NCBI RefSeq assembly: GCF_000308515.1
Contig: NZ_BAFV01000110.1
Span: 1-38,813 of the forward strand
Source: Nocardia carnea NBRC 14403
GTDB lineage: Bacteria; Actinomycetota; Actinomycetes; Mycobacteriales; Mycobacteriaceae
Direction: 5' to 3'
Length of the DNA stretch: 38,813 bases
Shown: positions 23,085 through 31,774 of the stretch, in pieces
Position numbering within the stretch: the first letter of the stretch is position 1
How the letters are laid out: each line of letters begins with the position of its first letter
The notes under the pieces: model-generated
The model's database searches: none
The model's input: only the letters and a program-made list of their open reading frames with translations
Told to the model about the DNA's origin: nothing
Position numbers and translations under genes: made by a program

Positions 23085-24029
23085 TCAGGGCCGCAGTGTG
23101 GCGGTGGTGAGGGCGAAGCCGGCGATGTATTCCCTGATCGGCCGGTAGAACTCGTAATCGACGGTGTACTCGCCGCAGGCCCGTAGCGCGGAGTAGGCAG
23201 CGACCCAGGTCCGGACCTCGTGCACGGAATGGCCGGCCGCCGCGGCCATCTCGTCGACGGTGTAGGTATCGAATCCTTCGACCCGGCCGGAGCGGCACAC
23301 ATCCAGGAAAGACCGGTCCCATTCGGGATTGAGGTCCAAGATATCGGCCTGCCCCGCCGCGAACCGGAGGGCGGTGCTGATCGTGCGTTCTTCCCGGGCT
23401 GTCCGGGCCTGCGGGGTCGGGTTGCGGCCGTCGATGAGCATCTCGCGCTGGACATCGGTGGCCGTCTCGATACGCGGCACCGGCGGATCATGCGACAGAC
23501 CACCGGACCCGATGAACAGCACCCGCTTATCCGAGCCCTGGAAGTAAGAGCCCACGGCCCGGCCGAATTCCCGGATGCGCGACATCTTGACCAGTGGCCG
23601 CGCCACCGAGTTGACGAATACGGGCACCACCGGTTTGGCCGCGACATCACCCCGGTACAGGATCTCCATGGGCTGAACCGCGCCGTGATCCACGTGCATT
23701 CGCCGCGATATCGCGACATCGATATCGCGATCCATCACGTGCTGGGCGAGCTCCTCGGCGAGGTCGCCGGGAACGTCGAGTGTTCCGGCGAACGAATCGT
23801 AATCACCGATACCCCGGGCCGTGAATCCGATACAGAAAGGCGGCATCAGATCGTAGAAGAAACCGTTGTAATGGTCCGGGCCGAAATTGACGACGAGATC
23901 GGGATCGAAGTCCTGCACGAAAGCGCGGGCCTGCGCGAACGCAGCCTCGACGGCGGCCTTGGTCTCGGCGGGCGGATCAGTGTGGTGCAGTAGCGGGCTG
24001 TGCGACATGCACACCAGTGCCTGAGTCAT
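23085..24029 (-). CDS. mhpB: 2,3-dihydroxyphenylpropionate 1,2-dioxygenase-like extradiol dioxygenase (LigB type)
   Basis: 314 residues, the length of MhpB. Class III extradiol features: H10 (MSHSPLLHH) and H53 (FGPDHYNGFFYDLMPPF) as likely Fe(II) ligands, H115 (MHVDHGAVQP) and H180 (GSGGLSHDPPVP) in the positions of the MhpB acid/base histidines. It cleaves a 2,3-dihydroxyphenylpropionate-like catechol to the 2-hydroxy-6-oxo-nonadienedioate. AAAGGAG lies 7 bases before the ATG. It follows the MhpC-like gene by 24 bases, in the order mhpA-mhpC-mhpB. It is unrelated in fold to the VOC protein at 18331, so the island holds two candidate ring-cleavage enzymes. Exact side-chain preference is inferred. 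Confidence 0.92.
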   Translation of the reverse strand: MTQALVCMSHSPLLHHTDPPAETKAAVEAAFAQARAFVQDFDPDLVVNFGPDHYNGFFYDLMPPFCIGFTARGIGDYDSFAGTLDVPGDLAEELAQHVMDRDIDVAISRRMHVDHGAVQPMEILYRGDVAAKPVVPVFVNSVARPLVKMSRIREFGRAVGSYFQGSDKRVLFIGSGGLSHDPPVPRIETATDVQREMLIDGRNPTPQARTAREERTISTALRFAAGQADILDLNPEWDRSFLDVCRSGRVEGFDTYTVDEMAAAAGHSVHEVRTWVAAYSALRACGEYTVDYEFYRPIREYIAGFALTTATLRP

Positions 24030-24053
24030 CGGAAAAGCTCCTTTGCCCGCGCG

Positions 24054-24917
24054 CTAGCGCGTAACACCATGCGACGCAAGGAATTGCGTGACGATATCGT
24101 TGAAATCCACCGCACGCTCCACTTGCGACCAGTGGCCGCACCGGCTGAAGATATGGGAATCGGCACTGGGGATCACATTCAGCAGTTCCCAGGTGCGCGA
24201 TACCGGGATGACCACATCCTGCACCCCGTGGATCAGCAGCACCGGCAGCTCGAGCTGTCCCAGCACGTCGAAATCCAAGGGCAGCGCGTAACGGTCACGA
24301 TCGCGCGCCGCGACGACGGCGGCGAGCCGATCCGACGCCGTATCGTTCAGCGCGGCCCGGTAACGCAGCTCGACCAGTTCGTCGGTCACCAAAGATTTGT
24401 CCACCACGAACTTTTCGAGCGTCGCGCGGATACCGTCCATAGACAGGTCCGGCTGCGAATGGGACGCGAGCGCGCCCGTCAACTGCGCCCCACCGGTGCC
24501 CATCGACACGACCCCCAGCAGACGCTCGGGGAAGTCGATGGCGAACTGGAAGGCCAGCCAGCCGCCTAGCGAATTCCCGACGATCCAGGTCTTTTCGATC
24601 CCGAGCGCATCCAGCACACGGACCGCGTGGCGGACCCAGTCCTTGATTCCGTATTCGGTGCCCTCGGCCACCACGCTCTGCCCGTAGCCGATCGAATCGA
24701 TGGCGATGCACCGGCCGTATTCGCTGATCACCGGCAGGTTGAGCCACCAATTCGCGGCCGCGGTGACACCGGTGCCGGAACCGTGCAGGAAGAGAATCGG
24801 TGTGCCCTCCCCCAGCTCGTGATAGTGGGTGAGCTCGCCCGGCGCCGTCTCGAGCCATTTATCCGCCAGACCGAAGAAATCGTCGGTGATGTAGTCGGGA
24901 ATTGCTGGTGCTGTCAT
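24054..24917 (-). CDS. mhpC: 2-hydroxy-6-oxonona-2,4-dienedioate hydrolase-like C-C hydrolase
   Basis: I chose the ATG at 24917, which has AGGAGG 8 bases upstream, giving 287 residues (E. coli MhpC is about 288). An ATG at 24956 overlaps the mhpA stop as ATGA and would add 13 residues. The triad is S116 (GNSLGGW), D234 (GVQDVVIP) and H262 (RCGHWSQVE), with the oxyanion loop FLHGSGTGVTAAANWWLN at 43-60. It would hydrolyse the MhpB product to succinate and 2-hydroxypenta-2,4-dienoate. The diene would then go to the hydratase at 16636 if the lower pathway is shared. Confidence 0.91.
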   Translation of the reverse strand: MTAPAIPDYITDDFFGLADKWLETAPGELTHYHELGEGTPILFLHGSGTGVTAAANWWLNLPVISEYGRCIAIDSIGYGQSVVAEGTEYGIKDWVRHAVRVLDALGIEKTWIVGNSLGGWLAFQFAIDFPERLLGVVSMGTGGAQLTGALASHSQPDLSMDGIRATLEKFVVDKSLVTDELVELRYRAALNDTASDRLAAVVAARDRDRYALPLDFDVLGQLELPVLLIHGVQDVVIPVSRTWELLNVIPSADSHIFSRCGHWSQVERAVDFNDIVTQFLASHGVTR

Positions 24918-24952
24918 GGCAGCGGCCTCCTGCGCGAGTGGGGTTCCGGTGG

Positions 24953-26701
24953 TCATAGGGCGAGCTGGGCACTGTCATCGCCGGTAGCGGCAGCAGTGTC
25001 ACCGCCCGGAGCGGCAGGTTCGCCGGTGAATGCCATCGCTCGCAGAATGGCGTCCAGGGTTTCCGGTGCGTGCTGGGTCAGGCAGGCGCCGGCCACGAAT
25101 CGGTCCGGGCGCAGGAACACCAGCGGGGTCGGGCGATCGTCGAACCAGGTTTTGACGCGACCGGTGTGGTCACCCAGCACCAGCACGCCGGGGTCCATCG
25201 ATCGTTCGGCCCATTGCCGCTGGGTCTCGGGCACCACGGCGACGAGCCTGGCTCCGAGTGCCGCGAGTTTCGCCACCGAATCGGGCGGGAGCAGGTCGGT
25301 GGGGTCATTACCCCACACCAGCACCGTCCACCAGTTACCGATCACATCGTCGAGCAGCACATCCGACTGTTCCCGGGTGTTCACCCGCGGCTGCGGGAAC
25401 TGCACTCCGACCGGCGAAACCTTGGTGGTCGCCGTCCGCACCGGGACGAGCCTGCTGGTGAGTTCCGCGGCGGCGTGCCCGGCCGCCCGCGTGGTCGGAT
25501 CGGCGAGCACACCCTGCGTGTAGCGCGGCATCGGCTTGAATCGCATCTCGGCGAAATAGCTCTTCACCTTGGGAAAGAGGTTGATTACGGCACTGATTCC
25601 GTCGCGGGCCGCCGCCGCCACCGGGTTGGTTATCTTGATGAATTTCCCGAAGGTCAGCGAGAGATCGACCATCGCTTTCGCATGGTCCTTACGTTCCGCG
25701 GTGTAGGTATCGAGCAGCGCGTCCCCCGCCTGGCCGGACAGTACCGCCGCGAGTTTCCAGCCGAGATTCGTGGCGTCCCGCATCCCCGAATTCCAGCCCT
25801 GCCCCATCCACACCGGCATGAGATGCGCCGCATCCCCGGCGATCATTTGACGGCCCTTGCGGAAGCTGGAAGCAACGCGGCCGTGATGGGTGAACACCCG
25901 CCTCCGGATGAAATTCAAGCCGGCAGGGTCCGGAACATGGTCGGCGAGCAGCGCGTTCACGAACACCGGATCGGTGACCTGCGCCTCGGTCTCGTCGTCG
26001 CGGAGCATGAACTCCCACCGCCGCACCGCATGCGGCAGACCGATGGAGACATAGGGACGCTTCGGGTCCGCGCCGAGGAAGACATTCGGCGTGCCCAGCG
26101 GATCATCGGCCACATCGACCACCAGCCAACGGGTGGCAGGTGATTCACCCTCGAAACGAACCCCCATCCGTTTACGTGTCGGCGATTTCCCGCCCTCACA
26201 GCCCACGAGGTAGCGCGCCCGGAACTGCCGTTCCTCGGCAATTCCCGCCGAATCCGATACCCGCGCGACAGCGGTTACCGAACCACCGTCCTCGAGCACG
26301 TTCTCGACACTGTGCCCGAACAGGACCCGCACATTCGGGAAACGTTCCAACCCCTCGTACAACGCCCGATCCACCTCCGGCTGGATGAACCCGTGCTTAC
26401 GCGCCCACCCGAACTCGTCGGTTTTCGGATCGTTGACCAGAATCGTCTTCCCGGACCCGTTGACCAGCCGCATGATATGCCGCGGATTGGTATGGGGCCG
26501 CACCGTTTCCACCAACCCCACGGTCTGGATGGTGCGAAACGATTCATCGTCCATACCGACGCCCCGCGGATAATCGATGAGCCGATCCTGCGCCTCGAGA
26601 ACGGTAACCGTGCGCCCGTACATTCCCAGAATATTCGCAAGCATCAAACCGGTGGGTCCGGCGCCCACGATGACGACTTCGCTATCGAGGGTGGTGTCCA
26701 T
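24953..26701 (-). CDS. mhpA: 3-(3-hydroxyphenyl)propionate hydroxylase-like FAD monooxygenase
   Basis: 582 residues, slightly longer than E. coli MhpA (554). N-terminal FAD motif GAGPTG (13-18), then DDESFRTIQTVGLVETVRPH and TDEFGWARKHGFIQPEVDRAL closely follow the MhpA pattern. YLVGCEGGKSPTRK and MIAGDAAHLMPVWMGQGWNSGMRD give the second and third flavin motifs of class A monooxygenases. A thioredoxin-like C-terminal domain (about 400-560) ends in an Ala/Asp-rich tail. It uses NAD(P)H and oxygen to hydroxylate a meta-hydroxyphenyl acid. First gene of mhpA-C-B; the 219-base gap to the divergent gene at 26921 must hold its promoter, but I could not assign the elements safely. Confidence 0.92.
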   Translation of the reverse strand: MDTTLDSEVVIVGAGPTGLMLANILGMYGRTVTVLEAQDRLIDYPRGVGMDDESFRTIQTVGLVETVRPHTNPRHIMRLVNGSGKTILVNDPKTDEFGWARKHGFIQPEVDRALYEGLERFPNVRVLFGHSVENVLEDGGSVTAVARVSDSAGIAEERQFRARYLVGCEGGKSPTRKRMGVRFEGESPATRWLVVDVADDPLGTPNVFLGADPKRPYVSIGLPHAVRRWEFMLRDDETEAQVTDPVFVNALLADHVPDPAGLNFIRRRVFTHHGRVASSFRKGRQMIAGDAAHLMPVWMGQGWNSGMRDATNLGWKLAAVLSGQAGDALLDTYTAERKDHAKAMVDLSLTFGKFIKITNPVAAAARDGISAVINLFPKVKSYFAEMRFKPMPRYTQGVLADPTTRAAGHAAAELTSRLVPVRTATTKVSPVGVQFPQPRVNTREQSDVLLDDVIGNWWTVLVWGNDPTDLLPPDSVAKLAALGARLVAVVPETQRQWAERSMDPGVLVLGDHTGRVKTWFDDRPTPLVFLRPDRFVAGACLTQHAPETLDAILRAMAFTGEPAAPGGDTAAATGDDSAQLAL

Positions 26702-26920
26702 GGCTACCTATCTCCATCCCATACGGACGCAATCCAGTGGCGGAAGGCCCCGAAAGGACTCCCGCTGTCGCAGTCATGAGCTTTACGATTCGGGTCCAAT
26801 AGGAACACGGCACCGCCGGGCCCCGTCAACGCAGCTTTCTCGCGCAGTGGAAAGCGCACCGGCCCCGGCCGACTGCCGTTGCCGCTGCCCGCTCAGCGCC
26901 GTTGTGCGAAGGTTGAACTC

Positions 26921-27388
26921 ATGAGTGACGAACGGTTCGAGGTCCGACGCGAGATCGCGGCGCGACCGGCCGAGATTTTCGCCCTGCTGTGCTCGCCCGC
27001 CGGGCATGTGGCGATCGACAGTTCGGGCATGCTGCAATCCGCCGAAGGCAAACCCGTCACCGCGGTGGGGGACGAGTTCCTGGTGCATATGGATCGTGAA
27101 TCGCTCAACGATTTCCCGATGGGCAAATACGACGTCACAGTGATCATCACGGCGTTCGAGCAGGACGCACATATCGAATGGACGATCTCCGGCACGATCC
27201 AGCCGCCGATCGAACACCTCTACGGCTACCGTCTGGAGCCCAGCGAGACCGGCACCCTGGTGACGTCCTACTACGACTGGAGCAGAATCGCAGCGCCCTA
27301 CCGGGAGGCAGGGATCTTCCCGATCATCCCCGAATCGGGACTCCGGGCCACCCTCGGCATTCTCGCCCGGACGGTCGAGAACCCGTAA
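26921..27388 (+). CDS. SRPBCC (START/polyketide-cyclase-like) family protein
   Basis: 155 residues from ATG 26921 (AAGG 8 bases upstream). The start FEVRREIAARPAEIFALLCSPAGHVAIDSSGML is the usual SRPBCC opening: beta-strand, helix, then the ligand-cavity loop. YRLEPSETGTLVTSYYDWS and a C-terminal helix complete the fold. Such proteins bind hydrophobic ligands or act as cyclases, hydrolases or ligand carriers. It is divergent from mhpA and 153 bases before the next gene; no operon link is proven. No function can be given beyond possible binding of an aromatic intermediate. Confidence 0.85.
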   Translation: MSDERFEVRREIAARPAEIFALLCSPAGHVAIDSSGMLQSAEGKPVTAVGDEFLVHMDRESLNDFPMGKYDVTVIITAFEQDAHIEWTISGTIQPPIEHLYGYRLEPSETGTLVTSYYDWSRIAAPYREAGIFPIIPESGLRATLGILARTVENP

Positions 27389-27541
27389 CCCAGCTGCTCG
27401 TCCGGCGACCTCGTCTCGGCAGACCGGCCGGTGCGCAGGGCCGTCGTGGCGCCCACGATCACTGAATCGATCCGCTTCCGGCGTCTGCCAGGTCACCGGC
27501 CGGGCGCTGTGCGGAACGAAGCAAGAGGACACCGAACCCCG

Positions 27542-28495
27542 ATGACAAGCTCGAACTACGGTATCCCGGGCCCCGCCGCTACTCCGGTCGTCTCGGTCAA
27601 ACCGATCGCGCTGCCCGCACCGGATCGCGGCGAGGACCTGCACGTCCGCGTCTCCGCACCGGTGACCGGCCGAGATCTGCCGTTCATCCTGCTCTCTCAC
27701 GGCTACAGCTCATCGCTGGACGGCTACGGCCCCCTCGCCGACCATTGGGCCGCCCACGGTTTCGTAGTACTCCAGCCCACCCATCTCGACTCGAAAACGC
27801 TCCCCTTCGTCGCCGACGATCTCCGCCGGCCTCACCACTGGCGGTTCCGCGTCGACGATATGGTGCGCATCCTCGACAACCTGGACGTGCTGGAAGCGGC
27901 GGTCCCCGGTCTCGCCGGGCGGCCCGATCGAACCCGTATCGCGGCAGCCGGCCACTCCTTCGGCGGCCAGACGGCAGGCATTCTGCTGGGCCTGCGCGTC
28001 CGCGACCCGAGCACCGGGCAGGTCGAAGACCGCGCCGAATCCCGGATCACCGCGGGCATCCTGCTGGCCACGGCGGGCGAAGGCGGCGAATGCCTGACCC
28101 CGTTCGCTCGCGAGCACGCGGCGTGGCTGTCGGATCAAGACTTCTCGCAGATGGCCACGCCCACTCTCGTGGTCGCCGGCGACGCCGACGACTACCCCCT
28201 GACCGTCCGCGGCCCCGACTGGACCACCGACCCCTACACCCTGAGCCCCGGCGACAAGAGCCTGCTCACGCTGTTCGGAGCCGAACACTTCCTCGGCGGT
28301 ATCTCCGGTTACCGGGTCGCGGAAACAACCGACGAGAATCCGGAACGCGTCGCCCTGATCCAACAGGTCACCACGGCTTATCTCCGGCATATTTTCGGCA
28401 TCGATAGCACCGGCTGGAAAATGGCCTGCGAATCCCTCGCCGCGAACCATCCACTGGGCCGCCTCGAATCCGCCCGGCCCGCCGGTAACCCCTGA
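27542..28495 (+). CDS. Alpha/beta hydrolase, chlorophyllase/dienelactone-hydrolase-like
   Basis: 317 residues from ATG 27542. The start is weakly supported: AGAGG lies 13 bases upstream, and an in-frame start 37 codons earlier is less likely. The nucleophile elbow GHSFGG places Ser at S139. The oxyanion loop is LLSHGYSSSLDGYGPLADHWAAHG (51-74, with HGY), and candidate acid and base are in VVAGDADDYP and LFGAEHFLGG. There is no signal peptide, so it acts in the cytoplasm, probably on an ester or lactone. It resembles the platelet-activating-factor acetylhydrolase / chlorophyllase group, but this is not diagnostic. Context does not define a substrate. Confidence 0.85.
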   Translation: MTSSNYGIPGPAATPVVSVKPIALPAPDRGEDLHVRVSAPVTGRDLPFILLSHGYSSSLDGYGPLADHWAAHGFVVLQPTHLDSKTLPFVADDLRRPHHWRFRVDDMVRILDNLDVLEAAVPGLAGRPDRTRIAAAGHSFGGQTAGILLGLRVRDPSTGQVEDRAESRITAGILLATAGEGGECLTPFAREHAAWLSDQDFSQMATPTLVVAGDADDYPLTVRGPDWTTDPYTLSPGDKSLLTLFGAEHFLGGISGYRVAETTDENPERVALIQQVTTAYLRHIFGIDSTGWKMACESLAANHPLGRLESARPAGNP

Positions 28496-28523
28496 GCGCC
28501 GGCAGGTTATCGCCGTTCAGACC

Positions 28524-28552
28524 TACCGGCCGGTAACAAACACTCTTACACT
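28524..28552 (+). promoter_or_regulatory. Promoter with palindromic operator before the acyl-CoA dehydrogenase gene
   Basis: TACCGGCCGGTA (28524-28535) is a perfect 12-base palindrome. TACACT at 28547-28552 fits an actinobacterial -10. With a 17-base spacer the -35 position (28524-28529) falls inside the palindrome, so a bound repressor would block polymerase. Predicted start near 28559 leaves a roughly 29-base leader before the ATG at 28588, which has GAGGAGG. Confidence 0.5.
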
Positions 28553-28587
28553 CGGATGTGACCGCCATCACCTCCGAGGAGGGCAGC

Positions 28588-30528
28588 ATGAGCACTGCCG
28601 CGAAAGTCGACGCCACCGAGGAACAGGCCCGACAGCTCGTCGAAGAATCCCGCGAGGCCACCTGGTCCAAACCGTCCTTTGCCAAGGAGCTGTTCCTCGG
28701 CCGCTACCGGGTGGACCTGATCCACCCGTTTCCGCGCCCCAGCGCGGAGGACACCGCCGAGACCGATGCGTATCTGACCCGGCTCCGCACCTACTGCGAG
28801 ACCCTCGACGGCAGCGTGATCGAGGAACAGGGCCGTATTCCGGAGCAGTACGTGCAGGGCCTCGCCGACCTCGGTTGCTTCGGCCTGAAGATTCCCCGCG
28901 ACTACGGCGGACAAGGCCTTTCCCAGGTCGGCTACAACAGGGCACTGATGCTCACCGGTTCGGTTCACCCCAGCCTGGGCGCGCTGCTGTCCGCGCACCA
29001 GTCGATCGGCGTCCCCGAACCGCTGAAACTGGCGGGCACGCCGGAGCAGAAAGAACGCTTCCTACCGCGTTGCGCGAAGGGCGCGATCAGCGCTTTCCTG
29101 CTCACCGAACCCGATGTCGGCTCCGACCCGGCCCGGATGGCCAGCACCGCGACCCCGACAGCCGACGGTTCGGCCTACGAGTTGAACGGCGTCAAACTGT
29201 GGACCACCAACGGCGTGGTCGCGGAACTGCTGGTGGTGATGGCGCGGGTGCCGAAGAGCGGCGGGCACCGCGGCGGTATCTCCGCCTTCGTCGTCGAAGC
29301 CGGAAGCGCAGGTATCACCGTGGAGCGGCGCAATTCGTTCATGGGCCTGCGCGGTCTCGAGAACGGCGTCACCCGCATGTACAACGTCCGGGTCCCTCGC
29401 GAGAACTTGATCGGCCGTGAAGGCGACGGGTTGAAAATCGCCCTGACCACACTCAACGCCGGCCGGCTCGCCATTCCGGCATTGTGCACCGCGGCCGCCA
29501 AATGGTCACTGAAGATCGCCCGCGAATGGAGTACCGCCCGGGTGCAGTGGGGCCGTCCGGTCGGCGAGCACGCCGCGGTCTCGGCCAAAGTGTCCTATAT
29601 CGCCGCCACGACCTACGCCCTGGAGGCCGTACTCGACCTCTCGGCCACCATGTGCGACGAGAACCGCAACGATATCCGCATCGAGGCAGCGCTCGCCAAG
29701 CTCTGGTCCTCGGAGATGAGCTGCCGGATCGCCGACGAACTCCTGCAGATCCGCGGCGGCCGCGGATACGAGACCGCGGCATCGCTACGAGCGCGGGGCG
29801 AACGCGCGGTCGGCGCCGAGCAGCTCGTTCGCGATCTGCGAATCAACCGGATCTTCGAAGGCTCCAGCGAGATAATGCGGTTGCTCATCGCCCGCGAAAT
29901 GGCCGACGCGCATATGGCCGCCGCCGGAGCACTCGTCGACCGGCATGCGGAGTTCAAGGAGAAAGCCAAGTCCGCGGTGGGCGCCGGCGGTTTCTACGCC
30001 AAATGGTTCCCGCAGCTGGCCGTCGGCCCCGGCACGACACCGGCCGCATTCACCGACTTCGGTTCACTGGCACCCCATATGCGTTTCGTCGAACGCATGG
30101 CCCGCAAACAAGCCCGCTCACTGGTGTACGGCATGGCACGCTGGCAGGCGAAGCTCGAATACCGGCAGGTGTTCCTGGGCCGACTCGTCGATATCGGAGC
30201 GGAACTGTTCGCCATGTCGGCGGTCTGCGTCCGAGCACAGGCCGAGCGCGGCACGCCGGAAGGGGAAGCCGCCGGGGAACTGGCCGACCTTTTCTGCCGG
30301 CAGGCACGAATCCGGGTGCGGGAGCTGTTCGATGCGCTCTGGGACAACACCGACGACGAGGATGTCCGCGCGGCACGCAATGTGTTCGACGGCCGCTACC
30401 GGTGGCTGGAAGAGGGCGTCCTCGATCAGAGCGAAGGCACCGGTCCGTGGATCGCCGACTGGCAACCCGGTCCGTCCACCGAGGAGAACCTGCTGCGGCC
30501 GTGGTTGCGGGCGGGTGCTTTTCAGTGA
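28588..30528 (+). CDS. Acyl-CoA dehydrogenase, VLCAD/ACAD9-like long form
   Basis: 646 residues from ATG 28588, which has a strong GAGGAGG; a GTG at 28558 would add ten residues and would be nearly leaderless. Residues 60-440 are the acyl-CoA dehydrogenase core, with LLTEPDVGSDPARM (171-184) and the catalytic base E424 in RIFEGSSEIMRL. A further helical extension of about 200 residues (NRIFEG onward to WLRAGAFQ) corresponds to the C-terminal domain of VLCAD-type enzymes. It should oxidise medium or long acyl-CoAs, passing electrons to ETF, possibly at the membrane. It is 92 bases after the hydrolase gene with its own promoter signals, so it is probably an independent fatty acyl-CoA gene. Confidence 0.9.
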   Translation: MSTAAKVDATEEQARQLVEESREATWSKPSFAKELFLGRYRVDLIHPFPRPSAEDTAETDAYLTRLRTYCETLDGSVIEEQGRIPEQYVQGLADLGCFGLKIPRDYGGQGLSQVGYNRALMLTGSVHPSLGALLSAHQSIGVPEPLKLAGTPEQKERFLPRCAKGAISAFLLTEPDVGSDPARMASTATPTADGSAYELNGVKLWTTNGVVAELLVVMARVPKSGGHRGGISAFVVEAGSAGITVERRNSFMGLRGLENGVTRMYNVRVPRENLIGREGDGLKIALTTLNAGRLAIPALCTAAAKWSLKIAREWSTARVQWGRPVGEHAAVSAKVSYIAATTYALEAVLDLSATMCDENRNDIRIEAALAKLWSSEMSCRIADELLQIRGGRGYETAASLRARGERAVGAEQLVRDLRINRIFEGSSEIMRLLIAREMADAHMAAAGALVDRHAEFKEKAKSAVGAGGFYAKWFPQLAVGPGTTPAAFTDFGSLAPHMRFVERMARKQARSLVYGMARWQAKLEYRQVFLGRLVDIGAELFAMSAVCVRAQAERGTPEGEAAGELADLFCRQARIRVRELFDALWDNTDDEDVRAARNVFDGRYRWLEEGVLDQSEGTGPWIADWQPGPSTEENLLRPWLRAGAFQ

Positions 30529-30579
30529 TCGTGGCCGCGACGAACCTTCCGATGCTGCGGACCCCGGGGCCGATCGTCG

Positions 30580-31128
30580 TCAGGATGTTCGGCCACGGTC
30601 GGTCCAGAGGCGCTGCAGGAGCATCAGCGGAAACAAGACCACGCAGACGATCGGAATTCCTCCGACGAGCAGCAGGAAGATACCCATGAACAACCCGACG
30701 AGCAGCGCCGAAACCCACCCGGCCCCGGCGTAGGCATGGTCTCGGTCGTTACCGTCGATCCAGTTCTCCGGGTCCGCACGTACCAACCGCGCCGGTAGCT
30801 CACGTCCTGCATCGCAATCACCGTCCACGTGAACACGGATATCGAGGAGTCGCTCGGATCCGTGCGCCGGTGCGAAATCTCCGAAACAGTGGGTGGTTCG
30901 GTGACCGCCTCCCCGGCCGCCTCCCTCATACACCCGTTCGGACCGGGTGACCGTCAGAGTGCCCTGTTCTCCAGCCCAATCGAGACCTGCCATCACCACT
31001 TCGGCGTTGCGGACCGGTATATCGATGATCAGATGTCCGAAGAACCAGGCGAGCGGCAGACACACCAACCACATCACGATCAGCGTGCCCGAATTCCCGT
31101 CGCCCCGGATCGGTTTTCCTTTACTCAC
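30580..31128 (-). CDS. Membrane protein of unknown function
   Basis: The frame is open from a TTG at 31221, but GTG at 31128 (protein begins MSKGKPIRGDGNSG, 182 aa) fits a membrane protein better; neither has a good binding site. One helix at about residues 15-35 (LIVMWLVCLPLAWFFGHLII) is followed by a hydrophilic, Gly/Arg-rich, probably extracytoplasmic domain with several His and Cys. A hydrophobic hairpin near the C-terminus (WVSALLVGLFMGIFLLLVGG, IPIVCVVLFPLMLLQRLW) precedes a basic tail. I do not recognise the family. It is convergent with the acyl-CoA dehydrogenase gene (51-base gap). Confidence 0.65.
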   Translation of the reverse strand: MSKGKPIRGDGNSGTLIVMWLVCLPLAWFFGHLIIDIPVRNAEVVMAGLDWAGEQGTLTVTRSERVYEGGGRGGGHRTTHCFGDFAPAHGSERLLDIRVHVDGDCDAGRELPARLVRADPENWIDGNDRDHAYAGAGWVSALLVGLFMGIFLLLVGGIPIVCVVLFPLMLLQRLWTDRGRTS

Positions 31129-31214
31129 CTGCCCATTGTCAGCTGCTTCGTCCAAGCGGGCGAGCATGATACGTAGACGGCGCGATAGGCCCACAACCTC
31201 AGACAACACCCGGC

Positions 31215-31292
31215 ATGGCAATCGTCTACGTAGCGATGGTGCTCACGATCACGATGGTGCCGGCGGCCGTGGTGCTGTTCTCGATCCGGTGA
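31215..31292 (+). CDS. Possible 25-residue single-helix membrane peptide
   Basis: An ATG at 31215 opens a 25-codon frame ending TGA at 31290-31292. Nearly the whole product (IVYVAMVLTITMVPAAVVLF) is one hydrophobic segment ending in Ser-Ile-Arg, and third codon positions are strongly G/C. There is no Shine-Dalgarno sequence, so leaderless or weak translation would be needed. It is divergent from the membrane protein gene at 30580-31128. It may be a real micro-protein of the kind annotation pipelines skip, or chance. Confidence 0.4.
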   Translation: MAIVYVAMVLTITMVPAAVVLFSIR

Positions 31293-31381
31293 GACCCCGG
31301 CCGACGACATCCCCGTAGCCAGGCGAGTGTCACGGCGGAAATACCGGCCTCCTGCCCGACTGGTGATGCCAGAATGACTGC

Positions 31382-31756
31382 ATGTCGAAGCTCGGAGTTA
31401 TGGGACGTGTTGCCGGATGGTCGTGTGTCGCGATCGGGGCGGTTCAGCTGGTGGCCGGAACGCGAGCGGAACCGGGGATGAACACAGACGCGACGGTCGA
31501 TTCCCACGTACGTTTCATGGGTTCTGCCTTCGTTGCCTACGGTCTGGGCTGGGTCGAGGCCGCGGCTTCCCCGACCCCGAACCTGCCGCGACTCAGAGTG
31601 CTTTCCGGCCTGATGGCCCTGGGTGGAGCAAGCCGGCTCGTCACCCGAGCCACCGTGGGCCGGCCACACCGCTTCCACGATCTACTCCTCGGCGTGGAAC
31701 TTGCGGCACCGGTCGTGGTGGAGGTCCTCGGCAGGCTGGACCGTCCGGCCCGCTGA
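31382..31756 (+). CDS. DUF4345-like small integral membrane protein
   Basis: 124 residues from ATG 31382. The order of segments, a short N-terminal helix (VAGWSCVAIGAVQLVAG), then HVRFMGSAFVAYGLGWV, LRVLSGLMALGGASRLVTR and a last helix (LLLGVELAAPVVVEVLG), fits the four-helix DUF4345 family. Function of that family is unknown. It starts 89 bases after the micro-ORF and has no obvious link to the catabolic operons. Confidence 0.75.
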   Translation: MSKLGVMGRVAGWSCVAIGAVQLVAGTRAEPGMNTDATVDSHVRFMGSAFVAYGLGWVEAAASPTPNLPRLRVLSGLMALGGASRLVTRATVGRPHRFHDLLLGVELAAPVVVEVLGRLDRPAR

Positions 31757-31774
31757 ATCGAGTAATGGCCGCGC

